Assembly (NCBI GenBank): GCA_921293015.1
Contig: OV121081.1
Coordinates: forward strand, 55,329,877-55,393,876
Direction of reading: 5' to 3'
Length of the DNA stretch: 64,000 bases
Origin: Phorcus lineatus
Lineage: Eukaryota; Mollusca; Gastropoda; Trochida; Trochidae
Shown: piece after piece, positions 14,201 to 29,200 of the stretch
Numbering within the stretch: position 1 is the stretch's first letter
How the letters are laid out: each line of letters begins with the position of its first letter
The notes under the pieces: model-generated
The model's input: the letters and a program-made list of their open reading frames with translations, nothing else
Told to the model about the DNA's origin: nothing
The model's database searches: none
Program-made: the position numbers and the translations under genes

Positions 14201-17200
14201 GTATCAAGCCAGAAAAGTCTTATATCGGCAGCAAGGGTTAACTTGGACAGTTCGAGACTGGCAATAGTTAAGCTTTGCGTAGGAAGATGACAGAAAGACA
14301 GACCACAAATGGACGACTGATGACACCGTGGCAAAGGCCCATCTCATCTAATGGGTTTACAATGGCAGAGAAAAACAGAATTTCACAGCAAAGAACTCAC
14401 TGTTGCTATGACGGGAACAGAGCAGAAGAGTTCCAACAGGAAACCAGCCTGTAGAATGTTCTCACGTCTGGATCCCTGCAAACAAAACAAAAAGATGATG
14501 TAAAGATCCATATTCTGTGCATATATCTACACAATTCCATAAAGGGGATCAAAATCTACAACACTTAATTAATTAGAATCACAGGTTGTTGACAAGAGAA
14601 AAATAATGAATTAATGAATAATCAAATATGAAGAGAAATATATGGATTTCATGGAAGTTACATTGTTACAATAAATATCTGAAATGAAAAAGAATATTCT
14701 GTTTAAAAAAATCTACTTGAAATGAAAATGAGTTCCATAATATGACAATTGATTAAAAGACAACAAAATATCTTAAATTTTAAACAATATTTCCGCGGCT
14801 CCCACCTTGGTCATGACATAGATCTGGAGTGATGCCTTGATGAGAGTGATGACAGCCAATAGAATTTGGATAATCCACAGTGGGTAGGGGCGTGATACCC
14901 ACAGTAACACATACCTGTACATGGAAAATATAGTTGGTTACTTTGGTTACCAGAATTCTAATGATTCAGATTTTCAAAGGAATTGATTTACTTTTATGGA
15001 TGATCAAAAGCTCCTCACTACATTCTTGTAAATGATTAAATGTGCCATGTTTTAAAAAATTGCTTTGAAATACCTTTCAAGCACAGTTGTGAAGAGTTAA
15101 AAAAATCTTGCTTTTTGATGACCAATTTTTTAAAAAGTATTAGTTTAGTACTTTGTAAACAACAATTACAACATCAAACACATTTACATATCTATACAAA
15201 CCATAAAGAGGCAGAACATTGAATTCTTATTTTCATAACAACAACAACGACTGGTTCTCACAATCATTAACAGTTAAGTGTTAAAAATAAAATGGCTAAC
15301 AGTAAGTCTACACAGTCAAACCTAAGTCATGCGTTGCTCTAAGAAGCAGATTTTTTAAAAGGCGCTGGAAGAAATAAAGTTAACGATGCTTTATCTTGTT
15401 GTTGAACTTTTTTCTAAGATACTACACAACAACCACAACAACAGTGAGCATCCTTCAGTTTAAATATTAATGGAAAAATCACAACATCTAGAAAATAAAT
15501 CTACTAAATTTCTACAGGGAAATTAAAATGGCAATAAAGCTATCAAAAGAAAACTGTTATCAACAGAGAAATGAATTAAAAACACTACATGCAAATGAAG
15601 CTTTACTCAAAACAAAATATGAAAATAAAAGGGATTTTTTTCTAAAAAGTTTTTTACAGATAGCATCTCACTTTATACAAAGACAACTTCAAATAAACAA
15701 GAAGACATATGGAGAGGTTCTATATCTGTTTACCGTTCACTTTCTATGTCACCAACTGATGGGTTGCCTAATGAAAAATAAAGCATAACTTAATCTGTAA
15801 AAGTTTAAATGAAAGTGTTATATTATAGATGTACTTTTCATGTAAAAAAACAATAAAAATTACTCTTTTGAAGACAAAATTATGAATCAAGTGAAAAACA
15901 CAAGTCAATGTCAAGAAGTAATGACATCACTTTTATCTAATAACGATGAGAGACAAGCATTCATGACTGGGTTTTTTTCACCTTGATAAAAACAAAATGG
16001 CTAGATATGGGGTCCTTTGTCATGTAACATTCCTTAAAGGGCACAAAGTATGTTGCTGGAGTCAAGTATGTAAAACGTTAGTGTTATTTTATCGAGAAGT
16101 AAAGTTTTTTTCTGAAAATCAGCATCTTATCTCTTATCAGTTCCTTTTTTGACAATAATCATGTTCTAGTTATAATCAATGACTCAAACATAATTTTGGA
16201 AACTTATTTACAGCAGACACAAGACAAACATTGGTTGGTAGTGTCATTTAACTAAAATACATGTAAATGGGTTGCAAAATTTTCACCTTCTAAAAAATTT
16301 GTGGCCGTTTTCCAATAATCATTGAAAACAAGAAAATATCAAATATTTTGCAGACAGACGATTTGATCGTAACAAATGGTGTTTTGGCTCTTTTTTAAGA
16401 CATGAAATATCATACAACATACTCTGTGTCACTTTAAATGAAAGAGGACATTTTTAAGAAAGCTTACATCAAAGTGAAGCCTGGGGTGAAAAGGTCACAG
16501 ATTGTTTGTGGTCAGTGTCTATGAAATGTCGACATCATTTTACAGAAGGATGACATGTGCAGACGATGGTATTTGATAACCTCCTGTAGGGGGCACTGTC
16601 AGGTCGGATAGCTTTACGAGCCACCGAACAAAGTAGATAATCTCTGTGAAACTATGTATCTATCTGTATGTATTACAAGAGACGGGTTACATGTGTTTCT
16701 CGATGTGATGAGAAGAAACTGCTTATAATGGACATGATTGTATGTTTTTACCTTTCCTTAAGTAATAAAGTGTGTTTGTTATCATGTAACTAAAAACCTG
16801 AGCAAACATTTTTAAGGTTCTTTTTGTGCACAGATGTTTGTCATTGATTATATTTGGCCGAAGAGTTTTGAAAATTTTTAATACTGTCTTTTTATGGGAG
16901 AGGAGGAAAAGTATACGGGTTCATGACATAAACACTAATATTTGTTCTCGTACAAAGTTTATTGACCGTTGGATAAATCTGGCCCCAGATTTTCAAAGCT
17001 CATGTAGTGTTATATTACTTCATAGAGGATAAATAAGACAGCAAATCTTAATGTTTGTTATTTGATAATATCTAAACACAAAGAGCTAGATCTTAAAATT
17101 TGTTGGCCATGGACTCTGTGGTTTAAGTGTAAGAGAGCTCTCCAATTACAAAAATACTTTGCATTATCATAATGTGAAATCATTTTTTGCTTTTCTTATT

Positions 17201-20200
17201 TCCTTTCTTCTTTAAAAGGAATTTAGAAGTGGAATACATAAACAAAGAATAAGCTTTGTCCGGCAGCCTGGTTACAGTTAAGCCAGGCGGGTAACTTTTG
17301 GAGGCTTTTCTTCAATTTTGCCTTATAATTTACAAAAATCATACTTTTTGACTATTTACGTTTTAGGCTTATTTCAAACACTGACAAAATGCAAGAAATT
17401 TTTACCCCCCAGGTTTAAAGAATTTTTCTTTATTAATTTACACTTTATTCAACTGACGATTCCCAAAGCTCTTGTGTTACATTGGAGACAATCTATTTAA
17501 GGAAATGCATATCTCCTGAAGATTAACAGACTTAATGATAATCTTTTGTTGGACATTTACATAAATTATATTACCGTAAATAGACAAGAAATTTCAAGGT
17601 TCAATGAAGTAGCAGTCTGATTAAAATCGACCGTGTTCCGAGGAATAAAAGTTTTTTAATATTAACTCAAGCGGGATTCGAACGTATTCTACAAGGGGCT
17701 GTCCTCTCCACAACGGTGCTTGCATGTTCTGACGCAATCTCAACTAGCCAATCAGAATGACAGCCGCGAAAGCTTTTGGTATCAGTATCTAGGGGCAAGT
17801 AACTCCCGTTTACCATTCGTTAACCTTTATCGCCGCTATCGTTATTTTAAACAGGATGATGTAATTGGTCTGCTAATGACTAGGTTTTGTCTGCGCTAAA
17901 CTGGTGTAAGAACGTGCGAGCAAGGAGAATGCTTTCAGACAGTTGTGGAGAGGACAGCCCCTTGTAGAATACGTTCAAATCCCACTTGAGTTAATATTAA
18001 AAACTTTTATTCCTCGGAACACGGTCGATTTTAATCAGACTGAATGAAGTAGTAAGCATATGTTGGGAAATGATATTTCTGGTCACCACACAGAAGTTGT
18101 TATCCAGACATCTTGCTTTTCTTTTAAACATTTTCTCAAGTGACTTCTTCCTTGAACACTCCTCGCAGTGAGAGCAGCTCTGAGTGGTTTGAGTCATAAA
18201 CATATAATTAGTTATAACAAAAGTATAAACACAAACACCAGTTTTCTAAATAACCTGCCACATTTCAGTTTCATTCAAAACAATAATTACTTTCCTTATC
18301 TTCTTTATTTACATCAAGCATTCTTCTATCCCTTCAAGGACTATAAATCTAAAATATAAATATAGGAGTAAGTAACAATGTTTATTACTTTTTTACAACT
18401 ATAAACAATATACTTGAAATAAAAATAGAAATAAGTGACAATATTATTACACTTTTCAACTAATGAACAATGTACTTGAAATAAATATAGGCCTAAGTGA
18501 CAAGTAAGATTTATATTAGACTGTAAATAATATTTTTTTCACTTTTCAAAATAGGTTCTATTATGTTATTAACTTACAACTTAATAACCATGTAACAAAG
18601 CTAAGTAACAATTACATAAGTATTTCTTGCAAAAACATGGCACGGCTCTCAAACCTGCCACTTTACTTAGAGCCACTGTAAAAAAAAATTTTTAAAGTAA
18701 CATCTGTTCAAATTTTCCTCTTTTTAAAAAATAATGTGTGCAATATATATTTCCTTTTGAGGATAAAACATCTAATAACATTGTCATAGAAACAGGTGTC
18801 ACATATAAGAAGAAACCTAGTGCATACATTTAAATGTGAACACCTTCGAATAATTCAAGTTATGGAAATGGATTTGATCATTCATTAAAAAACTAAAAGA
18901 TTGTTTTGTAATTGTTAACATTTAAGCATGACCATCTTTAAATAAGAAATGGAATAGTACATTCATTTTAAAACTTTTAAAAACAGATTAATATTTGTTA
19001 TTATTTATTTTCAGAAATCGGTAACAACTGTTTTCCATTTCGTGACATTCCTTTAATTCTATAAAAAAGATATGTGCTACAGTCTTTAAGCTGAGAGTCC
19101 TCAAGACCAAATTATGTGATAGCTGACACCTGAGTACAGGCAGTCCTCCTACACCATCTCTCAAGATGCATAATGATGGCTATTACACTGCCATACACTC
19201 TACTTGAGCACATGAATAGATTAATGTCTTAGTCACTTGTAGAAATCGACGCTGACTTTGCAAATTTAAAAAAAGAAATATGCTCATTTGATACTTATGT
19301 GGTACATGTTTGCATTGACGTTTCCTGTGGGGGGTGTTCATTGGGTTCAAACGCCTCCCCCTTTTAGGAATTTTTTTAAGTCTACCAAATAAAAAAAATA
19401 AAAGGGGAAACCTCCTCCCCAACCCCCCTCACAAAAGTTCAAGGTCTGCTACTGCATTTGTGCATTTGGCTGTCATAAGAGCTAATCTTTTATTATCAAA
19501 TTGATGGAGCTGTTCCCAAAATAGGCAAGTCTTGTATGGGGGTTTCAGGCGGACGCACTCATCCTCACTCATATCTAAATTTGTGACATGCTGAAAAACA
19601 AGTTTTCAAAACACATTGAACACAGAATATACCCATAGTAAAACTTTCCATCACGGTGTATGGCAATTGGAAAACACCATATGTAATGAATTGATGATTA
19701 TTGATGCATATAATTCAAAGTAAAACTACATCAAGTCTGTTGAAGCACTTACAAGTAAACATGCATTGAGAGTGACTTTTATTTGAAATTTAATGAGAGC
19801 GAAATTGAAGGATATTTTATGAAGTGTTGTTGACACGTGTTTTGCACAGTTAAGACCATCTAGTATGTTTTTAAATATAAACTATAATAAAGAATATAGC
19901 CTTGGACTGTGCAGCTCATCATCCCATTTATTTTTTTATGTTAAAGACTAAGAAACATTGTTCTCAAGGACAACATAAATGAAGATTTGAAGGTGGACAC
20001 CCTGCCATGCCCATCTTTGATTTGGAGCTCCCTATAGCGGTTGTCCCAACCCGCCATACTTGCAAGTACCTGCTGTCTACTTGCAAAAACATGGGCCGGA
20101 TTTGAGAGCAACATCAAAGACGATATTTTCAAAATTTGATATTCCTATCATTGATGATTTCTGGAAAATAGACGAACAGGGATCAACATCAAAATTATAA

Positions 20201-23200
20201 GTGTGGGTCTTGAGCCATGTCAGAAAGATATTTCTCATAAATTTCAGCCTCCCCTACAGACACAAATGAGGATCCCCAGGGTGCCAGTTACATCCCCACA
20301 AAATTTCAGTTTTTGCAAGTGCAGTGCTTCTGGAGGGTGCAGTAAGGTAAAAGGTTTACAGATTATGCCATATAGACGCTGGACGGATGCCGGATGACAG
20401 GTCTACATAGCTTATTAACCATGCTAGTTTGTGCAAGTTTAGGTTCTCGATTCTTGGAAAAAAAAATTGGATTCCAGCTTAAGTTGACACTGAATCAAGA
20501 ACCTGAGTATTTTTTCCAAATCCTTGTACTTAAAAGGCAACCAAAAGCTACATAAAAACATTCTGAGACGACCTCCAACTTATCAATCTCTTAGTAATTG
20601 TTTCACAATTAGTGTCTAATCTTTTATTAAAGATTTCACACACAAATTCAGAGTAACTAGAGTTCACTTGAATTATGTGTTTTCTGAAAGTAACGAGACA
20701 CGGTAATCATAGTGCATGTGCCTGACATATCCAAACTGCCCGCCCTAAGATTGAATTACTATAACTGATTTATTGCTTTTCCAAAAGATTCTAAATCATT
20801 GAAAAGAAAATAATGCTTGTGATTGTGAATCACAGTACATAAGAACTCTAACAGATTGTTATTTAAAATTTTGCATTTGTAATAATTCAAACATACATCA
20901 TTCAATAAAGAAAGAAAACATTTCTAATCATTAGGTCATAAACACAGCACAAAAGACTAAAACATTGAAATTCAATGTAACAAGTTGTGTTGTTTGGACT
21001 TGGTGATCAGGTTTAGGAGTAATTTGGGCAGTCTGAGCAGATTGGATCTTCTGGCAAAAGTAACTGACTCGAAATTTTAAGAAAACAACAAACCAAAACA
21101 GTGGTCAAATTTCCAACAGACCCCCTCAAGAAGCAAACCAAAATGCTAGGAAATTTCCATAGGACCCCCTGAAGAAACAATAAGTCAAAATTCTTGGCAA
21201 ATTTCCCTCCGACCTCCTCAAGGAGCAAGATTTGTCTGAGTGGTAATTGTGAAAAAAGTACTTGATGGGTTTTTTCACCGTATCAATAACTGTGAGTGAG
21301 TGAGTGAGTTGGGGTTTTACGCCGCTTTCAAGATTATTTCACTTATATTGCGGCTGCTAGTATTATTGCAGGGAGAAAGCCTGCAACACCATTGTGGCTA
21401 TGCACTGCGGTGAAACCTGCGAGCATCGGCTGGAACTAGCTAACCATGGGTGGTAATGCGCTGAAACTCAGTGTATCATTGCACCCAAACCTGACTGCGT
21501 GTAGAACAGGTCTCTACTGCAGACAAAGTTGCCGAGCCCCTGGCGGGATTCGAACCACAGACCTCTTGATCCGAAGCCGAACGCGCTAACCACTGCGCTA
21601 TCCCGCCCCCATCAATAACTGTCAAAAATTTGACAGATGGTAAAGGAGGAGGTTAAGAAAATGTAAGTTTTATCATAGCTACTTTCGTTTTGTTATTTCT
21701 AATGAGAAGGCCGGATAGCACAGTGGTTTTGGGTCCTGCCAAAGGCTAGGGTACCTTGTCTGCAGTAGAGAATTGTTCTACATGCAGTAACATTTGAGTG
21801 CAATGATACATTGAATTTCCGCACATCACCAGGTCGCTAGTTCAAGCTTATGCTCACAGGTTACACCACAATGCATACCCTAAAAAGTCTTGCTGGCTTT
21901 CTCCCTGCAATGATATTAGTAAAATATTCTTGAAAGTTGCATTAAACCCCAAATCAAGGTGAAATGAGGTGATCTGTGGTTTAATGCCGCTTTCAAGATT
22001 ATTTCACTTATATCACAGCTGCTAGTATTATTGCAGGCAGAAAGCCGGCAACACCAGTGTGCATTGCAGTGAAACCTCCAAGCATCGACTAGAACTAGCT
22101 AACCATGATATTCAGTGTAGCAAAATCAGCTCACCTCAACTCTTTGTAATGGATAAATTGTTCTAAGAACACTGGGTATCTCTTACCTCTAGGAATGTTC
22201 CTTAAATCTACTCCCACTATCCCTTACCTTTAAACATCTCTCACTTTACATATTGAGTTACCAATGTCCCAGATGTTTTATAACATGTGCCATGCAAAAT
22301 CATATAAACAGAGAGAGAACATTGAATATCCAGGCAATACCATATTTCCTCAAATACAACAGCTCAGGGGTCATAGGGTGCAGAGTAAATACAACCCGGG
22401 TATAACACACATAAAACTCATCTTTGAATATAACATGGGCCTCGAATTTAACCCGTGGGATAAACAACGGGTGCTTAACAAAATATAACCCTGAGGTTGT
22501 ATTGTAGTACTCAGTTTGTTCCATGTCAAAATCTTCATTTCTGACCTCCATTAACTCAAAGCTCCATTAGGCTGGTCCAACCTCTGCTGACATAGAATAG
22601 CTCAATGGTTACCTCAAACACTACCGTTACCAGGTACCCATTTGCTCTGCTGGGTGAACAGAGGCACATATTGAATATCAAAGACACTTAACAAAAGCAA
22701 AATCACAAATCTCCCACCTCCTATCTCACCCTTGTCATGTAAGCTCACATAATCTCATGTAATCTCATGTAATCTCATGTAATCTCATGTAATCTCACCC
22801 TTGTCATGTAAGCTCACATAATCTCATGTAATCTCATGTAATCTCATGTAATCTCATGTAATCTCACCCTTGTCATGTAAGCTCACATAATCTCATGTAA
22901 TCTCATGTAATCTCACCCTTCTTACTCTCAGTTACCCTGCAATGAGGTCACCTACCCTCTGGTGAGATGCACCCAATGTTGCTGAACTACACTGAAAGCT
23001 GTCAAACTGAGCTATGCAAAGAAAACTGTGCCACAACGGTAACCAAGATCCATCAAGGCAAATTCCTCTGAACTTCGATTTAAGGTTTCATCACATTAAC
23101 ACATATTGGTTCCACTACAATGAAACCATGGACTACCGGAAAAAAATCAGGTAAAATCATTTTAGTCTAATTGACTTGCTTCCATGTACACTGATGTTAT

Positions 23201-26200
23201 TTTTTCTATTTTTAACCAAAGCCTGATTTTCTTTGTAAAGTTTTGTAAAATTTTGACAGAATTCTCCTTAAATCTTTTTTTCTCCTCAACACATATATTG
23301 CTGAGAGAAAAAATATGTTGTATGCACTGTAAACAAAATGCAAGGAGTTGCACTTTATGAAGTTATACCTTGATAAATTCTTCCAACATTAGGGGAAAAA
23401 AGACAAAATGACAACATGATTAAGATGATAAAAACCAACATTTAGTATCTGATTTACCTAAGAGCGTTCATAATGTTTATAGTTGCTTCTGTTGAGGGCA
23501 GACACGAGTGTAGAAAGTCCTGATTTCCTCATAACTAACTACAAGGTCATCCCTCAGTGATTTTATCCTCCTTGACATAGATACAATCTCATCACAGTCA
23601 ATGTCCCATATTGCGAAATACAAGGACTCCAGAAGAGTATGATCAAGTGCAAAGTAGTAAGAAATGAAAACTGCTGCTCCAATGAACATACAGTAAACAG
23701 CTTTTTCATAACCAACATCTATGGATCATGATCGGTAAAAGGGAAAATGCCAAGATTTTGGAAGGTCTCAAAGTGCTGAAATAATTTGTTTAATTTCAAC
23801 AAAGACGCTGTGATTTTAGTACTGTTCTGAAATACAAAATACTGTATTGGTTGTATTACAGTCCACTAATTGCGCTGAATACGGTATTCAACAAAGCTTT
23901 CAAATATTTCTGTAAGTACTTCTTGAAGGAAAGACGGGGCATGCATAGTATAACATCAACACAAGAGACATATGTCACTCATACCTATCATCGTTTTCCC
24001 TACATGTCAGTCATGTAAGCCTTCATACATGAAATAGTGATAATTCTCCTTTGACAAAACAGCTGTCATTTCTTACATTATGAAACTAAATAAATCATGT
24101 TTCATTGGTTTTAACATGGGAGGATTCCAGATTCCATTCACAATAATTTCAAACAATTTAATACTTTTAATTTTTTCATCAAACATATGATAAATACAAG
24201 ACATAAATCCTTGAGAAATGGCCTCCAGTAAAATATCAGCCCAAAACCACATAACCTAAAGCAAGAGGGTAAATAAATGTTGATAGTCCACAAACAGAAC
24301 ATTTTCTGTTCACAGAGGAAAAATTAAATTATGTTATCTAAAATTATCATGTTTGTGATAGCACCAAAAGTCAGACAATGAAGATGTCATATGGAAGTAT
24401 TTTGGGATGACAAAAATAGCCCTTGGCAAGAAACAACTGTAAATTGGCCCCTGTGCATCTTGCATCACTGGACATCCGTATCACAAACATCAGTGACCGG
24501 TGTTTACCTGTCTCATGATAACAATCTATTACTTGCACACCTGTAGATATACTTGTCCAATGATGTAACTTATCTGTGCATCCTATTCCATGTTCACATG
24601 CCCTAAAGTATCTTATAAGTAAATTTACACCTATTTGTTGAAGTTTACATAACCACAAACATATTTCAGTATTTTCTTTGGAATATATGAATGTCTGATT
24701 ACAATATTGTATAGTGTGTCAAAGGTCGATACTCAAATATGTTCAGTTTGGTAATGCCAAACTTTTGATGGGCCGCTTTTGATGAATGCCACTTTTGATC
24801 TGGCAACAAACCAGTGAATGCATGACTGGTCACACGCCCTTTTCATAAACAGAATGATTGCCTCATGATCTATACATCTATCGTAACAATATCACAGGAA
24901 AAAAACAATAATTAACGATTTTCAGAGAATGTTTTCCACTCAGTTAGATAAATCATTTGACGATGTAATATTATTATGCGTTTGGTGTAAATAAGATATC
25001 CACATCAATGGTAATTAAACAATTATTTAAGGCGGTATTTCAGTTGAAATAATGATGCGCCACTCTGTAAAATCTGTTCCCACAGGAACTTTATGACTCC
25101 TAGCCCAGTTGGGTTTTTCACAGCCGATAATTACGCTGTCTTAATGAAAGGCTAATTAAAGGTGCTTATTGGACAAATTAACAAAAATCAAGCCCAGTTC
25201 TTATTTGGTTGAAAAATCTTTGAGCGAAAATCGAGAAAATATAAAGTCGAGGTTAGTGGTTATTTAATTGGCCATGTGAACTCTTTTAACTCTATAAAAA
25301 AATTTGCGTCCAAACTAAATTTACCTTACCCCCAGAAGTTTAGTAAACGCAAATTTGCTTATATGAGTATTTGTGTCATGTGAACCCAAAACACCTTTGC
25401 TCATATGAAGATGAAATGATGTAAATGGTAATTGGTTTGGGGGTTGAATTGCAAAGTGATTGTCAGTGGCACGTAAATGATGCAAATTTCCCCGATCACA
25501 CTTCACCTCTTGTCAGTTCAATCTCAGCTAAATCAAATACCTATGTTTTTGTGTATAATGTTGTTGATAAGCTTTATGTATGATATAAATGTTAACTATT
25601 CAATTTTACACTATCTTCAAACATATAAAGACCCCCCCTCATTGCCGCATCTCATTCTTTGACTGTTTGTCATCTCATGCATTATATTGTGTAGTTTTAG
25701 GTTTTAGGTTTGTACTATCATGAACAATGCATTCTTTGTGCAGTTTTCATGCTGATAGAAAATTTCTAGCTGATAGAACTTTTAAATCCCAACAGAACAC
25801 AATTGATGTTATTTTGTCGCATGGACTATACTTGACTGATTCCATTAGGCCAGTTACTAATAAATACTCTTAAAGAGAGCCTTTGCCCTATTGTTGGACA
25901 AAAATGGTCAGGAGTTCATAGAGAATAATTATATAAGAATCCACTTTGATTGCATATCAAAGAATAAGAAAAGGAGTTGGTCTTATATAAAAAGTCACCC
26001 ATTTAAAGAGAGGTAAGCACCTTGGAACAAGAGAGAGACGGTACATAAAGATATCGCCTTCTTTGATACTGAAAAGATGACTAAATCATGTGCAAATATA
26101 TTCATTTACGTAGTGTCTTTCTTGGTTGCAAGTCCATTAAGTCTAGTTACGTTGAATGTTACATTGAAAGTACTTATATTTGATGTCAGATGATATAGCT

Positions 26201-29200
26201 GAAATTGGAATATAATAAAGCTTGAAAACAATTTTGAATAGCTCCCTTTAATATTTTGAGTGATGATGACATGTTTAATGTAACTACATATTGGCCTGGA
26301 AATCAATTCTTTAGTTAGCCAAATCAAACATTTATAGCACAATTAGAAAGAAAAATATCACCGCAGAAATAATTCCCTTCAAATGATAGCTGAATGTGTG
26401 GGTGAATCAGCCAGCAACCTGACACCTTGAGATTTCTACAGTGGCGGATCCAAGAGGGGGGGTTTCAGGGGGTCAATTATAGATTCAAGTCAATAAAAAA
26501 TAATTTGAAAATCATATATCACTCAATAATAGCTCCCCAAATTCTGAACCCAAAAGATTGTAAATCATATATAGTATATCATATAGCTAGTTCCTTTAGT
26601 ATATCTTATGGTTCAGGAAATCATATGTTGTTGATTTTATGTTTTAGCTGTTTTTAAATGCATTCATTACTTACAGAAAGTATTTTCACAAGCTAAAAAA
26701 CAAGACAGCAAATATATAAGAGTGAAAATGAGTCAAAATAGAGTAACTCCTTTTCCATTGTGCATGATGCATTAAGAAATATGATATGACTTAATTGATT
26801 TTTTCAAATTTGTTTTCAAGACATCTTGGTGTAGTGCAATGAAAATGGACAAATTTGGTGATGTTGTATTTCTTTTTTTTGTTTGTAATCAACTTTTTTA
26901 TTTCAGAAACTCTGTAACAAATGGGTCTTCATTTCAGGAGAACACCTGGAGAACAATTAACAGCCTTCAACATCAAAGAATGTGAAAGTTGATATGCTAC
27001 AGTACTCTATTTTCTGTCGTACTGAAGTTGTCTACTCCAACAAATTTGCCTGACAACAATAGACTACCAATGTTGCTCTCTTTACCTTACCTAAAATCTC
27101 CTCTATCTCAGCCCTAAAAGGAAACCAGTGCCCAAAAAAGGGAAATCTATCTGTACTTATATACATTGGTCCATGTCACCGGCAAAAGCCAATTAATTAT
27201 ACCTCTATTGTCCTCAAGTGACTGCAACTACTATAGTGCCATTATTCATGGCATACTCTAAAATGGGCACAGTTTACATCGCATGACAGAGACATAACCA
27301 TACATGTCCAAGTATAGTAACATGTGACATTTACCACTTGAATAATCTCTGTTTTAAACAGAAAAAGTTAACAAAGTGCATATTCAGAAACGTTTGTCTA
27401 TACAAAATAAACAAAGAAAGGACAAATCCTTAAATAAGTAAAAAATAATTTAACAAAGCAAACCATAATTTCCTTTTATTGAAATAAGATAAAGAGAGTT
27501 ACTTCTTAGCCTATGAATTTTAACAAATAATTTATATGAATAATATTATGTCATCCACTAAAAGTAATTATTTTTCAATTACTTCACCAAATGGCTGCAG
27601 CTAAATAACTTCAATTATCCTTTTCCAAATATATAATGGACAGGGTTCATGTCATACACCAGCGACCTTGCACTGTATGTCACAGTGGGGTGAAACGTGA
27701 CAGATAGATGTCTAGGTGGGGGCATTAACACTGAAATGGGTGTCACAGCGACACAACATCCTCTCCACTATGTTACAGTTTACATGTTCATTACAGAGAC
27801 ATTAATCATGTTAATTTCATTGTACTTTGAAATTTACAACCCTGTTTTGCTTCATAAGCACTTTTTGAAAATGTTTTTACCGCAAAAATATGTAAATTAC
27901 TGAAGATAGGAATTGCATGCAAAAGTTAATCTGTTTATAGAATTGTAGAAATTTTTTGTATTATTAAATATATACCATGTGATGTTACATAAACTGCAAA
28001 ACTAAATCATGGGGTTTTTATGTTCAACATAAAAATCCAATTTGCTTACTTACCTTTTCATTCTATAATGACATAGGACAGAAAAATTCTTTTTAAAGAA
28101 ATCAACATGTGAACTATCTTCTTTAAATAGAAAAATAGCAAACCATTCTAGAAGATACTCTCTCATACATGTTTTATACATCACAGCCTTGATATCATAC
28201 CCTGCTATAAGGTGTCGATTTATCATTCACATAACCACACTAATATCTTCCTAAATTCACTTTTCCGAAACTATGTTCTTTAAACCACTTGATTCCAGTT
28301 TGATTATTGTATGCAGGTACTCAATCCAAGGTACCCATCCCTCTCCCAATAACCCTTGTTTTTTAAAATTCTATTGATATATCGCACATAAGAATAGTGA
28401 TACCCCCTTTCAATAAGTGATCCCTGCCCTCACAAACCATCCCAATCCCCCTCTTTTTGAAACATTTAACTGATAAATTGCACATAAGTATGAAGATACC
28501 CTCTTTCAATAAGTGTTCCCTGGCCTAACCAACCATTCAATTCCCCCTCCTTTTGAAAATTCTATTGATTTATAGGACTCAAGTATGGTAATACCCACTT
28601 TTATAATAAGTGATCGCCCACCCTGCCCCAAACCTGACCCCACCCTCAACTGAATATTATGGATCCACCACTGTTAGGTACTCACCAGTTAATGTTAGTC
28701 TTGGAGAAACCATCAGTATCCTGTAGCTCTGTTGCATTTGCCAAACATACACTCCCTGAGCTGAAAGGAAACATTAAAGTTAGTGGAAAAGGATAGGGCA
28801 TTCTGTTGCAAAATAATCAATACATTGTCAAATTTGTATTCCTAACAAAAGACAGATAACATAACTGTATCTTTATAATTTTGCACTTACACTCAACAGA
28901 GTGGCAAATTTTGCAGGAGCTTTTTCAAAACCTTGTTTCCAAAAACATCCATTGGATCTGTAGGTCATGAGGCTTTGCATGATTTATTTCTGAGGTTTAT
29001 AACTTATATATGAAAAAATAGGTTTTGAGGGTACTGTCTATGTTGCTTATTTTATGGCAGTGAAACCTTTTTGATTGTTAGATGCCTCAATCAGGATTCA
29101 AACCTGGGAACTAAGGGTGAGAGTCAGACACTATACCACTTGAGTTAAATGGTTACTGCACTAGATGAAGCCACTGGGAACAATTTAATCTCTTCCTACA

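Larger units (their letters stand above)
14915..28685 (-). other. KCNT intron 4 (13.8 kb), repeat-rich
   Basis: Between exons 4 and 5. Contains a TTAA MITE, a MULE-like element, a SINE cluster, a 10-bp minisatellite and one unexplained open frame (listed separately). No other exon recognised. Confidence 0.6.

Noticed and set aside
21541-21608. tRNA gene on the minus strand
   Set aside because: It has A and B boxes but is continuous with a SINE body, tail and target-site duplication.
24371-24658. 95-codon minus-strand ORF in KCNT intron 4
   Set aside because: No recognisable motif, no acceptable exon borders and no hint of conservation.
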